64,000 bases of DNA from Nonlabens sp. Its GTDB lineage: Bacteria; Bacteroidota; Bacteroidia; Flavobacteriales; Flavobacteriaceae. Below, one piece after another: positions 46,831-55,863 of the stretch. The notes beneath the pieces are model-generated. The model ran no database searches. It was not told the DNA's origin and saw only the letters and a program-made list of their open reading frames with translations. Each line of letters starts with the position of its first letter. Position 1 is the stretch's first letter. A program made the position numbers and the translations under genes. The stretch spans positions 434,001-498,000 of the forward strand of contig NZ_JAGYKG010000002.1 in NCBI RefSeq assembly GCF_018401815.1, in the 5' to 3' direction.

Positions 46831-47736
46831 TTAAAACTCAAATACCTTACCATCTAGCGCCAGCTCTGAATTCTCAAATACTTCTTTGGCTTCATTTCTA
46901 AAAAGCTCATAATCGCCATAACGTGAAGAATAGTGACCGAGAATCAAGGTTCCTACTTTGGCTTTTTGTGCGATAGTTGCAGCTTGGGCAGCAGTGCTGT
47001 GTTTTGTTTTTTCACAGAGGTGCTCGTGTGATTTTAAGAAAGTGCTTTCATGATATAAGGCGGTAACACCTGTAATTTGCGGCACTATATCTTCCTTATA
47101 GACCGTATCACTGCAAAACGCATAACTCCTGGGCGGGTCACCATCCATTGTCAACTCATGATTAGGAATTACCTCGCCATTATCAAGTGCAAAGTCATGG
47201 CCTTGTTTGATTTTACGGTAATAGGCATGATCAATTCCGTATTCTTCACAGGCCACCACATCTAAGTGTCTATCCCCTGGTTTTTCTTGAAAAAGGAATC
47301 CATGAGTAAAAACTCGATGTTCTAATGGAATAGTTATTACCGTCAACGAGTCGTCTTCCAGCAAAAGGTGTGGGATGTTTTCTACGCTTTCGCGAAAGCG
47401 TAAATCAAAAGAAGTGTACACCTTAGCCAATTTTAACTGCAGCAAAATCATTTCCTTGATTCCCTTAGGTCCATAGACGGTTAACTCTGACGCTCTACCC
47501 AAAAGACAAAAAGTAGAAATCAAACCGATCAAACCATACACATGATCTCCATGAAGGTGAGAAATAAAAACATGCTTGATGCGAGAAAACTTGATGCGGT
47601 TTTGACGCAATGCCATTTGTGTTCCTTCTCCACAGTCAATTAGAAAGAGATGTCCTTTCATTTCTAATATCTGAGCTGTAGGACGAGCGTTATCTTTTGG
47701 CGTGGCACTATGGCAACCAAGTATAGTTAGTTTCAA
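46831..47736 (-). CDS. rnz: ribonuclease Z
   Basis: A 301-residue zinc endonuclease that matures the 3' end of tRNA. MKLTILGCHSATPKDNARPT opens the metallo-beta-lactamase fold; FISHLHGDHVYGLIGL (H-x-H-x-D-H) holds the zinc ligands, and LYHESTFLKSHEHL and GHYSSRY complete the site. The start is TTG 47736. The palindrome at 47385-47400 encodes RFRES in the exosite region (LRFRESVENIP). Confidence 0.93.
   Translation of the reverse strand: MKLTILGCHSATPKDNARPTAQILEMKGHLFLIDCGEGTQMALRQNRIKFSRIKHVFISHLHGDHVYGLIGLISTFCLLGRASELTVYGPKGIKEMILLQLKLAKVYTSFDLRFRESVENIPHLLLEDDSLTVITIPLEHRVFTHGFLFQEKPGDRHLDVVACEEYGIDHAYYRKIKQGHDFALDNGEVIPNHELTMDGDPPRSYAFCSDTVYKEDIVPQITGVTALYHESTFLKSHEHLCEKTKHSTAAQAATIAQKAKVGTLILGHYSSRYGDYELFRNEAKEVFENSELALDGKVFEF
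47385..47400. repeat. iterated palindrome copy 9 (coding, rnz)
   Basis: Exact CGCTTTCGCGAAAGCG, read as RFRES. Confidence 0.95.
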
Positions 47737-47802
47737 ATCAACTTGTTTTGGACTATAAAAATACGCGTTTAGTCTCAGTTAGAGGCAAGGATTGTACAGA
47801 GC

Positions 47803-48135
47803 TTAAAACCCTAAATCGCGTTCTATTTCTTCCATCCCAATGACATCTTGTGCTTCTTGTATAGTAGGTACAATTAATAATTCATCAGGAATTTCGTCTA
47901 CAGATAAGGCCGTGTTGACCATTACAAAAGACTGCTTTGTAGCTCTGTGCTTGTTACTTAACTCTAGAAAAGATATCAAATCCATCAAAGTAACCTTGTC
48001 GTATTGCAACAAGTCTATGATGAGGTTCTTCCCTTTAAACTGAACGTATATGCGTTCTATAAATGAGGCAAAATCCTTAATATCATCGCGCTCATCTTTT
48101 AAAAGAATATAGGTATCGTGTTCTTCACTAATCAT
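47803..48135 (-). CDS. small STAS-like protein in the pyr transcript
   Basis: A 110-residue protein with alternating strands and helices (YVQFKGKNLIIDLLQYDKVT, DLISFLELSNKHRATKQSFVMVNT) resembling a STAS/anti-sigma antagonist fold; no conserved Ser phosphorylation site is obvious. The frame is open to 48192, but the ATG at 48135 (MISEEHDTYILL) is preferred, overlapping the pyrB stop by eight bases, so it is translationally coupled to pyrB. In flavobacteria it usually precedes rnz, as here. Role unknown. Confidence 0.65.
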   Translation of the reverse strand: MISEEHDTYILLKDERDDIKDFASFIERIYVQFKGKNLIIDLLQYDKVTLMDLISFLELSNKHRATKQSFVMVNTALSVDEIPDELLIVPTIQEAQDVIGMEEIERDLGF

Positions 48136-49063
48136 TTCTTCTAATTTTTGCGGCAACCAGGTACAAGACTGCCATTCTAATAGCAACACCATTTTCTACT
48201 TGATTCAGAATGATCGCTTGATCAGAGTCTGCTACGTCGCTTGTTATTTCTACCCCTCTATTGATAGGACCTGGGTGCATGATGACAATGTCTTTTTTAA
48301 GACTGTCGAGTAATTCTCTATGGACACCATATTGTTGTACGTATTCTCTAACGCTTGGAAAATAAGAAATGTCCATGCGCTCATTTTGTACACGCAGCAT
48401 ATTTGCCACATCACACCACTCTAGTGCTTTTTTAAGGTTCAACTCTACCTTTACTCCTAGAGATTCAATATGTCTGGGCAATAGTGTCGCAGGACCACAA
48501 ACCATTACTTCAGCACCTAATTTTTTAAGGCAGTAAATATTAGAAAGGGCGACACGGCTGTGTAAAATATCACCTACGATTACCACCTTTTTACCTTGAA
48601 GGCTTCCTAGCTTTTCTCTAATCGAGTAGCTGTCTAATAGCGCTTGTGTGGGATGCTCATGAGCGCCATCACCAGCATTAACTATTCGCGCATCTATGTG
48701 TTTGGATAAAAATACTCCGGCTCCTGGATTGGGATGTCGCATCACGACAATATCCACTTTCATGGCAAGAATATTATTTACCGTATCTACCAGCGTCTCC
48801 CCTTTCTTTACAGAGCTTTGAGCAGCACTAAAATTAATAACATCTGCACTCAGACGCTTTTCTGCCAGTTCAAAAGAAAGTTTTGTTCTAGTGGAGTTCT
48901 CAAAGAAGAGGTTAGCTATAGTGATGTCTCTTAAGGAAGGGACTTTTTTAATAGGTCTATTAATAACCTCTTTAAACTGGTCTGCAGTTTTATGAATCAG
49001 GTTGATGTCTGCAACACTAAGGTATTTAATACCCAATAAATTATCGACACTTAATTCACTCAT
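48128..49063 (-). CDS. pyrB: aspartate carbamoyltransferase catalytic subunit
   Basis: A 311-residue cytosolic enzyme for the committed step of pyrimidine synthesis (carbamoyl phosphate plus aspartate to carbamoyl aspartate). The carbamoyl-phosphate loop FENSTRTKLSFELA (S-T-R-T) and HEHPTQALLDSYSI (H-P-T-Q) are intact, and HPGPINRGVEI is the aspartate-site segment. No pyrI regulatory subunit is nearby. Its ATG overlaps the pyrR stop by one base. Confidence 0.95.
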   Translation of the reverse strand: MSELSVDNLLGIKYLSVADINLIHKTADQFKEVINRPIKKVPSLRDITIANLFFENSTRTKLSFELAEKRLSADVINFSAAQSSVKKGETLVDTVNNILAMKVDIVVMRHPNPGAGVFLSKHIDARIVNAGDGAHEHPTQALLDSYSIREKLGSLQGKKVVIVGDILHSRVALSNIYCLKKLGAEVMVCGPATLLPRHIESLGVKVELNLKKALEWCDVANMLRVQNERMDISYFPSVREYVQQYGVHRELLDSLKKDIVIMHPGPINRGVEITSDVADSDQAIILNQVENGVAIRMAVLYLVAAKIRRND

Positions 49064-49608
49064 TAGTCTTCATTTTTTATAAGGTACACCGCATCTTCTC
49101 CTCCATGTTCTTTCCAGAGTACTTTTACTTTTTGATTGTTTATGGCATCCACTTGACGTCCATTATAATCTGGCTGTATAGGTAGGTGTCTGGAAAATCT
49201 TCTATCAATAAGTGTGAGTAACTCTATGGTATCCGGTCTACCGAAAGATTGCAGTGCCGTGAGTGCTGCTCGTATACTTCGTCCTGTATACAACACATCG
49301 TCTACGATGACAACTTTTTTACTCTCTACTAAGAAGTTGATTTCGGTAGAATTTGCTTTAAGAGGCTCATCACTGCGTCTAAAGTCATCTCTATAGAAAG
49401 TAATATCGAGTAACCCGGTTTTTAGGTTTTTGATTTTATAGTGGGTTGTTAAAATATCAGCCAGGCGCTTTAATAAAAAACTTCCTCTAGGTTGCAGCCC
49501 AATTAGTGCTGTGTTTTCAAATGTATCGTGATTTTCAATTAATTGGCAAGCTAGCCTGTGAAGTATAATATCCAGAGCTGCGGCATCGAGAAGTAATTTT
49601 TGACTCAT
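49063..49608 (-). CDS. pyrR: PyrR-type bifunctional pyrimidine regulator/uracil phosphoribosyltransferase
   Basis: A 181-residue type I phosphoribosyltransferase with the PRPP motif KVVIVDDVLYTGRSIRAAL and the PyrR-type segment IGLQPRGSFLLKRL. In Gram-positive bacteria PyrR also binds RNA leaders; I see no clear attenuator upstream here, so regulation in this organism is uncertain. It is first in pyrR-pyrB-STAS, driven by TATCTTTG at 49660-49667. Confidence 0.9.
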   Translation of the reverse strand: MSQKLLLDAAALDIILHRLACQLIENHDTFENTALIGLQPRGSFLLKRLADILTTHYKIKNLKTGLLDITFYRDDFRRSDEPLKANSTEINFLVESKKVVIVDDVLYTGRSIRAALTALQSFGRPDTIELLTLIDRRFSRHLPIQPDYNGRQVDAINNQKVKVLWKEHGGEDAVYLIKNED

Positions 49609-49659
49609 GAAACCAATTTAATTTCAAAAATGAAATAGTAACATCACCATTTCATAAAG

Positions 49660-49667
49660 CAAAGATA
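49660..49667 (-). promoter_or_regulatory. TAnnTTTG promoter element for pyrR
   Basis: TATCTTTG on the minus strand, 51 bases before the pyrR ATG. Confidence 0.55.
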
Positions 49668-49733
49668 AGTATTTTGGACTGTGATTAAAGTTTGAATATT
49701 AATTAATGAAATTAAAAATAATTTTAGTGCGAC

Positions 49734-49910
49734 TTGAAACCACTCATTGATTTTCAAATTAAAGCAAGGTCCGTCCTGTATGCTTTTTTATTGATAGGAA
49801 TTAAAATAGGAATTACCTGTACACCTTACTATTTTAACATGCTCCCCTTCTCGATTTGGCTATGGAATATGACCTTAATACTTATAGTTTTAGGCCATAT
49901 TACTAATTGA
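49734..49910 (+). CDS. possible small hydrophobic protein
   Basis: A 58-codon frame from TTG 49734 (MKPLIDFQIKARSVLYAF) with two hydrophobic stretches (LLIGIKIGITCTPYF, SIWLWNMTLILIVLG) and stop TGA. It uses the TTGAAA start common in this genome and fills the gap between pyrR and the rpsA terminator. No homology is claimed; it may be non-coding. Confidence 0.35.
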   Translation: MKPLIDFQIKARSVLYAFLLIGIKIGITCTPYYFNMLPFSIWLWNMTLILIVLGHITN

Positions 49911-49934
49911 TCCTACCTTAAAGTTAACGCATAA

Positions 49935-49967
49935 AAAATCCCTTATCGGTTTCCGATAAGGGATTTT
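49935..49967. terminator. hairpin terminator after rpsA
   Basis: AAAATCCCTTATCGG / CCGATAAGGGATTTT with a TTT loop, 20 bp past the minus-strand rpsA stop. Confidence 0.9.
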
Positions 49968-49987
49968 GAGTTAAAAGAAACGTGATC

Positions 49988-51841
49988 TTACTTTCCTTCC
50001 ATTCTATCTTTAAGAGCTTGAAGCTTAGAATTAGCATCACCCATAGTAGGTTTAGTATCTTCTTGGGCTTTAGCAGCGGCTTGTTGTACATTCTTAGCTT
50101 CCTCTTCTTTATGAAGGATCATGTGAGAACCTACGACACGCTTGAATTCTTTATTAAATTCAATGATTTGGATTTGTGCCTTCTCTCCTTTCTTCAATTT
50201 AGAACCGTCTTCTTTTTCTAAGTGACGAGTTGGAATGAATACAGAGATATCTTCATTAAAGTTCACTACAGCGCCTTTGTCTACAGTTTCAGTAATTTCA
50301 ATATCGTGAGTTGTTCCTACACCAAATTCAGCTTCGTATTTATCCCATGGGTTAGGCATTGTTTGCTTGTGTCCAAGTGATAATTTACGTCCTTCTACGT
50401 CTAGTTCAAGAACCACTACTTCTAGTGTATCTCCTACCGCACAGAATTCTGATGGATGCTTCACTTTCTTAGTCCATGAAAGGTCAGAGATGTAAATTAA
50501 TCCATCTACTCCTTCTTCTAATTCTAAGAATACACCGAAGTTGGTAAAGTTTCTTACCGTTCCAGAGTGACGTGAACCTACAGGATACTTAGTAGTAATG
50601 TCTGTCCATGGATCTGGGTGAAGTTGCTTCATACCTAGAGACATCTTGCGATCTTCTCTATCTATAGTAAGTACCTCAGCATCGATAATATCTCCTACTT
50701 TTACAAAGTCACCTGCACTTCTTAAGTGAGTAGACCATGACATTTCAGATACGTGAACAAGTCCTTCAACTCCTTCTTCTACCTCTACAAATGCACCGTA
50801 ATCTGCGATAACAACTACTTTACCTTTTACCTTGTCTCCTGGCTTGATCTTGTCAGATAGCGCTTCCCATGGGTGAGCCTCTAACTGCTTTAGGCCTAAC
50901 TGTATACGTGACTTATCTTCATCAAAGTCAAGAATTACCACGTTAAGTGTTTGATCTAATTCTACAATCTCGTTAGGATGATTGATACGCGACCAAGAAA
51001 GGTCCGTAATATGCACCAATCCATCTACACCACCTAGATCAACAAATACACCATATGAAGTAATGTTTTTAACAACACCTTCTAGTACTTGTCCTTTTTC
51101 TAGACGAGAGATGATCTCTTTTTTCTGCTCTTCAATATCTGCTTCGATAAGCGCTTTGTGAGATACTACAACGTTTTTGAATTCGTGGTTGATTTTCACC
51201 ACCTTGAATTCCATTGTTTTATCAACGTACTGGTCATAGTCACGTATAGGTTTCACATCAATTTGTGAACCTGGTAAGAATGCTTCGATACCGAATACAT
51301 CTACGATCATACCCCCTTTTGTACGACATTTCACATAACCGTTTACGATTTCGCCAGTGTCGTGTGCATTGTTAACGCGTTCCCAAGCCTTGATAAGACG
51401 TGCCTTACGGTGAGAAAGGATCAATTGTCCCGTCGCATCTTCACGTACATCTACAAGAACCTCAACCTTATCACCTTCTTTCAGGTTTTGGTTGTAACGA
51501 AACTCATTTAGAGAAATAACACCTTCAGACTTTGCATTGATATCAATGATGGCATCACGATCCGTAATTTTGATCACAATCCCTTCAATAACATCAGTAT
51601 CTATAGTGTCAACAAAGTTGTCCGATACTAATTTTTCAAATGCTTTTAACTGAGCTTCATCCACTTTTTCAATACCCTCACTATAACGGTCCCAGTCAAA
51701 AGAGTCTAGAAATGCGGTTGGGTCTTCTTGTTGTGGAGAAGTAGCTGTTGCAGTCACTTCTTCTACTTGTTCTTGAACTTGGATATCAGTTGCACCTTCT
51801 TGTACAGCTTCAAGTTCTTGTTTGTTTGTTTCTTCAGCCAT
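49988..51841 (-). CDS. rpsA: 30S ribosomal protein S1
   Basis: A 617-residue RNA-binding ribosomal protein with six S1 domains. An acidic N-terminal extension (residues 1-60, Glu/Gln/Thr rich) precedes them. The repeats are marked by GVFVDLGGVDGLVHITDLSW, GAFVEVEEGVEGLVHVSEMSW and GVFLELEEGVDGLIYISDLSW. It helps place mRNA on the 30S subunit, which matters here because Shine-Dalgarno sites are scarce. A hairpin terminator follows; 553 bp of non-coding DNA lie before cmk. Confidence 0.96.
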   Translation of the reverse strand: MAEETNKQELEAVQEGATDIQVQEQVEEVTATATSPQQEDPTAFLDSFDWDRYSEGIEKVDEAQLKAFEKLVSDNFVDTIDTDVIEGIVIKITDRDAIIDINAKSEGVISLNEFRYNQNLKEGDKVEVLVDVREDATGQLILSHRKARLIKAWERVNNAHDTGEIVNGYVKCRTKGGMIVDVFGIEAFLPGSQIDVKPIRDYDQYVDKTMEFKVVKINHEFKNVVVSHKALIEADIEEQKKEIISRLEKGQVLEGVVKNITSYGVFVDLGGVDGLVHITDLSWSRINHPNEIVELDQTLNVVILDFDEDKSRIQLGLKQLEAHPWEALSDKIKPGDKVKGKVVVIADYGAFVEVEEGVEGLVHVSEMSWSTHLRSAGDFVKVGDIIDAEVLTIDREDRKMSLGMKQLHPDPWTDITTKYPVGSRHSGTVRNFTNFGVFLELEEGVDGLIYISDLSWTKKVKHPSEFCAVGDTLEVVVLELDVEGRKLSLGHKQTMPNPWDKYEAEFGVGTTHDIEITETVDKGAVVNFNEDISVFIPTRHLEKEDGSKLKKGEKAQIQIIEFNKEFKRVVGSHMILHKEEEAKNVQQAAAKAQEDTKPTMGDANSKLQALKDRMEGK

Positions 51842-52394
51842 GATTTGTTTGCTGATTAAAATTTGTATTCTAAAGACTTTCGGAAACTCACAGAACTGCT
51901 CTAGAAGATATGGTTATAACGTTTTGATTCCCAACCGGTTTCCTTGTTCTCGATTTGGGTTTGCAAAAATACGTTCTTTTTTCCTCATTACCAATACCTC
52001 ATTGCATGAAATAGCTTGTTTTTTATATCGCTTTCGCGAAAGCGGAATCATTACTAAAATCTCTCACCTACCACTACTGGACTAAACACTTAAAAGTTAT
52101 TAAATTACTTACTGCTTTTACACCATCACAACCATTTGTTTTTCAATATTTTATACAGTAAAAATCATCAGGCACACTCAATTATTCTCTTTTCATTAAA
52201 TGCATCAGCGCATATCAAGGAAAACCTCGCTCTAAACAAGTCGGTTATGATGCAATTCCTTTAGAGTTGATTGCAGGATTGTGAAGCAAAATGACTTCGA
52301 ATGAATGTATGGACTTGATGAGGCTGTTATTAAAAAACAAATCAAGAACACTTCTAAGCGATTCCGCATCGAGTGGGGAATGACACGAAAATAA
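51842..52394. other. 553-bp intergenic region between rpsA and cmk
   Basis: It should hold the rpsA leader and promoter. Palindrome copy 10 lies at 52029-52044. The part next to cmk (about 52340-52390, GCGATTCCGCATCGAGTGGG) looks like a dispersed intergenic repeat. No gene is supported. Confidence 0.45.
52029..52044. repeat. iterated palindrome copy 10 (intergenic)
   Basis: Exact CGCTTTCGCGAAAGCG, 188 bases upstream of the rpsA start. Confidence 0.95.
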
Positions 52395-53090
52395 CTACGC
52401 TTTTTCTATTGCCTCCTCAGCCCAAGAAACCAATAATTCAAATTGCTCTTCTCGAGTCATTTCTGACGTGTCTAGTAATTTTGCTTCTGGCAATTGTATC
52501 AGCGGACTGTCTTCCCTAGAAGAATCCATATGATCTCTTTCTACCACATTGTTAAGTACCTCTTCCAGAGAAACATCACCGCCTTTTTCTACCAACTCTA
52601 GATAACGCCTTTGCGCGCGTATTTCAGGCGCTGCGGTCATAAATACTTTGAGTTCGGCATCTGGAAACACCACACTTCCTATATCGCGACCATCCATAAC
52701 AATGCCTTTCTTCTCACCCATTGCTTTTTGCTGTTCCACGAGTTTGGCGCGTACTTCAGGAATTTCCGCCACCTTACTTACGACACTACTTACTTCCAGC
52801 GTACGTATTTGCTTTTCAATATTTTCTCCATTCAAATGCACATCTGCATTATTAGTGTCTTTATTAAAAACAAAACTGATGCGAATATCCTTAAGTTGTT
52901 CAATGAGTTGTTGCTTGTCTAAGTTACCTTGAACCAGCAGCCCTTCGCGTAAAACGAAATAGGAAACCGCTCTGTACATGGCCCCTGTATCTACATAAAC
53001 ATAGTGCAATTTCAAAGCCAGTTGCTTTGCAGCGGTACTTTTACCAGTACTGGAATGCCCATCAATGGCAATAGTTATTTTTTTACTCAT
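52395..53090 (-). CDS. cmk: cytidylate kinase
   Basis: A 231-residue nucleotide kinase phosphorylating CMP/dCMP with ATP. The P-loop is IDGHSSTGKSTAA (residues 9-21), and YVDTGAMYRAVSYF and VMDGRDIGSVVFPDAELKVF are the CMP-binding segments. Its ATG abuts the porQ stop (no gap), so both are on one transcript, an order I know as conserved in Bacteroidota. Confidence 0.95.
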   Translation of the reverse strand: MSKKITIAIDGHSSTGKSTAAKQLALKLHYVYVDTGAMYRAVSYFVLREGLLVQGNLDKQQLIEQLKDIRISFVFNKDTNNADVHLNGENIEKQIRTLEVSSVVSKVAEIPEVRAKLVEQQKAMGEKKGIVMDGRDIGSVVFPDAELKVFMTAAPEIRAQRRYLELVEKGGDVSLEEVLNNVVERDHMDSSREDSPLIQLPEAKLLDTSEMTREEQFELLVSWAEEAIEKA

Positions 53091-54104
53091 TTATTGTAAA
53101 TTAATATTAACACCAAATAGGCTTGTATGTGAAGCCAGTGTATACCTCGCATGGGTATAGCTAAATCGCAAGTTGTTCATTTTTAAAGAAAATCCGGCAC
53201 TGATTCCAGAAAAGGCTCTAGTATTTTCAATACGCAACTCCTCTGCCCTTCTAAAACTATAACCCAATCGCACTTCAAAAATTTGCTCGGGGAAAATCTC
53301 TAATCCCAAAACCGTATGACGTAAAACATTATTGACAAAACCAGGTTGGTCTTCAGTGACATTGCCATCCAGATCAGTTTGCGCATTAGCGTCGTTTGAA
53401 AAAGCAATATTCCATTGTTGAAGATTCTCCAAGGTAACATGCAGTCTTAAGGGAAGGTTTTTCATCGTATTAGAAAATCCTACAGCTATCTCTAAAGGCA
53501 AATCTTCATAAATCTCGTTATAAGGAGTGAATTGGGTTCCTAAATTACGCACCACAAGCGCTGCTCTTACTGCTTTATCTTCATTGTAATAAAGTACTCC
53601 TATGTCCACTGCACCACCAAAAGAGGTATACCTATCGAGTTTAGAAGAGATCAATTTTAAGTTAGCTCCTACATAAAAATCGGACCATGGAATGTTATAA
53701 CTGTACCCCATAGAAACAGCAACTTCATTTCCGCCAAATTCTCCTGTAGAATTCCCCTGCTCATCATATCCGTCAAATTTCCCATAGTTCAAATAAGTCA
53801 CTCCAGCGTGAAAAGTCTGTACGTGTCGATCCCAAGTGTACGCATAACTTGCGGTACCGTAACTCACGTCACCCAAATAATTGACATAATTAACTTGTAA
53901 TTGATTATCCATTTTTGGATTGATGGTCGCTGGATTGTAGATTCCAGAAGTAGGGTCGTAATCCACACCAGTCAATACCCTGCCGCCCAAAGCTGCCTGT
54001 TTAGTACCGGAAACCAAATTTAAGAATTGGTAAGTTGATTGTCCTCCTATTTGCGCTTTCGCGAAAGCGGAACATATAAAAATAAGAAGAAACAAATGAC
54101 GCAT
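53091..54104 (-). CDS. porQ: type IX secretion system protein PorQ
   Basis: A 337-residue outer-membrane barrel protein of the PorV/PorQ kind, part of the T9SS shuttle and attachment complex. After the signal peptide (MRHLFLLIFICSAFAKA) comes GGQSTYQFLNLVSGTKQAALGG, the family N-terminus; YDPTSGIYNPATINPKMDNQ and the ending FRFSYTHARYTLASHTSLFG-like strands agree. The palindrome at 54054-54069 encodes AFAKA and supplies the A-x-A signal peptidase site. It supports the T9SS sorting domains found on the adhesins in this window. Confidence 0.9.
   Translation of the reverse strand: MRHLFLLIFICSAFAKAQIGGQSTYQFLNLVSGTKQAALGGRVLTGVDYDPTSGIYNPATINPKMDNQLQVNYVNYLGDVSYGTASYAYTWDRHVQTFHAGVTYLNYGKFDGYDEQGNSTGEFGGNEVAVSMGYSYNIPWSDFYVGANLKLISSKLDRYTSFGGAVDIGVLYYNEDKAVRAALVVRNLGTQFTPYNEIYEDLPLEIAVGFSNTMKNLPLRLHVTLENLQQWNIAFSNDANAQTDLDGNVTEDQPGFVNNVLRHTVLGLEIFPEQIFEVRLGYSFRRAEELRIENTRAFSGISAGFSLKMNNLRFSYTHARYTLASHTSLFGVNINLQ
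54054..54069. repeat. iterated palindrome copy 11 (coding, porQ signal peptide)
   Basis: Exact CGCTTTCGCGAAAGCG, read as AFAKA at the signal cleavage site. Confidence 0.95.
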
Positions 54105-54184
54105 TAAATGGCTTTAAAAAACTGCTAATGAGATAACGAGTGCAAGTTTAATTTATTTTTATCTTGTAGTAGAGATTTTGATAG

Positions 54185-55513
54185 TTAATCTGCTGGTTCT
54201 ATTCTTACCAGCCCATCCTCATCAATAGCAACCAATTGCACTTTTTGGAGTTCGTTAACCAATTCTGGATTCCAATAGGATTTTACTTTTACATAATTCT
54301 CTGTGAATCCATGAATAAATCCCTCTCTATTATCAGCTTCCCAAAGTACCGTTTTGGTTTTTCCTAGTTGGCTTTCATAAAAAGCACGTCGTTTCTTCAC
54401 AGAGAGACCGCGCAGCATTTTAGAACGCTTTTTACGCACCTTAAGTGGAACCGCATTTTCCATAGTGGCAGCTGGTGTGTTTTCTCGTTCTGAATAGGTA
54501 AAAACGTGTAAGTAAGAAATGTTTAACTCATTCAGATAATTATACGTATCGAGAAAATGATCATCAGTCTCGCCTGGAAAACCCACGATAACATCCACTC
54601 CTATACAACAGTCTGGCATGACCTCTTTGATCTTACTCACTCGATCTGTATACAGTTCCCTATTGTAACGGCGCTTCATTTTACCGAGCAACTCATTATT
54701 ACCAACTTGAAGGGGAATATGAAAATGCGGAACAAAAGCATTGGCTCCAGAGACAAATTCGATGGTTTCGTTTTTTAATAAATTAGGTTCAATGGAAGAA
54801 ATACGCAAGCGTTCAATCCCTTTTACAGTGTCCAGTGCATGAACGAGGTCTAAAAAAGTATGCTGATGACGTTTATTGCCAAATTCCCCTTTTCCATAAT
54901 CTCCTATATTCACTCCGGTAAGAACAATTTCTTTGATTCCTTGATCACTTATCTGGCGTGCGTTTTTCATCACATTTTCTAAAGTGTCACTGCGCGAAAT
55001 CCCCCGTGCCAATGGTATAGTACAATAAGTGCATTTATAATCGCAACCGTCTTGTACCTTTAAAAATGCCCTGGTTCTATCTCCTATGGAATAAGATCCC
55101 ACATAGAAATCGGCTTCATCAATCTCGCAGGAATGCACCTGAGTAGGTTGTTCCTTTGACAATTGATTCAGGTAATCGGTAATTTTAAATTTTTCTGTTG
55201 CGCCTAGGACGAGATCAACACCGTCTACAGCAGCCAGTTCTTCTGGTTGCAGTTGTGCATAACAACCCACTGCAATAACAAAAGCCTCCTCATTTACTTG
55301 CTGTGCCTTTTTTACTATGGATTTAAAACGCTTATCTGCATTTTCAGTAACACTACAGGTGTTGATCACATAAATGTCTGCTTTTTGCTCAAAGTCAACT
55401 TTATGAAACCCTTCTTGCTCAAAAGAACGAGCAATAGTACTGGTCTCACTAAAATTGAGTTTACAACCTAAGGTATAAAATGCAACGGATTTTGCAGCTG
55501 TCTCTACAAGCAT
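54185..55513 (-). CDS. mtaB: tRNA t6A37 methylthiotransferase
   Basis: A 442-residue radical SAM enzyme making ms2t6A37 in tRNA. The N-terminal MTTase domain has FYTLGCKLNFSETS and INTCSVTENADKR with its iron-sulfur cysteines. The radical SAM cluster motif is QDGCDYKCTYCTIPLARG (C-x3-C-x2-C, near residues 149-162). A TRAM-like end (WEADNREGFIHGFTENYVKV) follows. The lack of a second gene nearby and the GCKLN N-terminus favour MtaB over MiaB or RimO. Confidence 0.92.
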   Translation of the reverse strand: MLVETAAKSVAFYTLGCKLNFSETSTIARSFEQEGFHKVDFEQKADIYVINTCSVTENADKRFKSIVKKAQQVNEEAFVIAVGCYAQLQPEELAAVDGVDLVLGATEKFKITDYLNQLSKEQPTQVHSCEIDEADFYVGSYSIGDRTRAFLKVQDGCDYKCTYCTIPLARGISRSDTLENVMKNARQISDQGIKEIVLTGVNIGDYGKGEFGNKRHQHTFLDLVHALDTVKGIERLRISSIEPNLLKNETIEFVSGANAFVPHFHIPLQVGNNELLGKMKRRYNRELYTDRVSKIKEVMPDCCIGVDVIVGFPGETDDHFLDTYNYLNELNISYLHVFTYSERENTPAATMENAVPLKVRKKRSKMLRGLSVKKRRAFYESQLGKTKTVLWEADNREGFIHGFTENYVKVKSYWNPELVNELQKVQLVAIDEDGLVRIEPAD

Positions 55514-55536
55514 GATGTATGATGAAGTTAAGGCTG

Positions 55537-55544
55537 CAAAGGTA
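55537..55544 (-). promoter_or_regulatory. TAnnTTTG promoter element for mtaB
   Basis: TACCTTTG on the minus strand, 23 bases before the ATG. Confidence 0.6.
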
Positions 55545-55589
55545 AGTATTAGTTTACAGTCGCAATCAGCCTTTTTAGTTTGTGGTTAC

Positions 55590-55605
55590 CGCTTTCGCGA
55601 AAGCT
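55590..55605. repeat. iterated palindrome copy 12 (intergenic)
   Basis: Exact 14-base core, last outer base T (CGCTTTCGCGAAAGCT), in the divergent mtaB/miaE region. Confidence 0.93.
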
Positions 55606-55863
55606 AGAATAACAACCTCTTATTTTAAAATCAAAGCTCTTCCCCTATTCTCAAATCCTAAAGTTTTTTTTAAAAAAAATGAGCAATTGATTCTATGTGC
55701 TTTACTATTGACGAATGAAACAATAGCAGGTTTCTTTTGAACCTTGTTCTATGAATCGGAAATGTCAACTTATCAGCATGGATCTAATGGTGTACAATTC
55801 TAGGAGGATGAATATTATCACTTATTCTTGTTATAAATCAACATTCTAAACGACCTTTGTATT

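Larger units (their letters stand above)
55514..55863. other. 350-bp divergent intergenic region, mtaB/miaE
   Basis: Holds the mtaB promoter (55537-55544) and palindrome copy 12 (55590-55605). CGACCTTTG directly before the miaE ATG is a weak promoter-like sequence. Nothing else recognised. Confidence 0.5.

Noticed and set aside
49609..49733. PyrR-binding attenuator in front of pyrR
   Set aside because: No anti-terminator/terminator pair or PyrR-type RNA loop could be recognised.
52611..52932. Two open frames antisense to cmk
   Set aside because: cmk has all family motifs on the other strand; these frames show no protein features.
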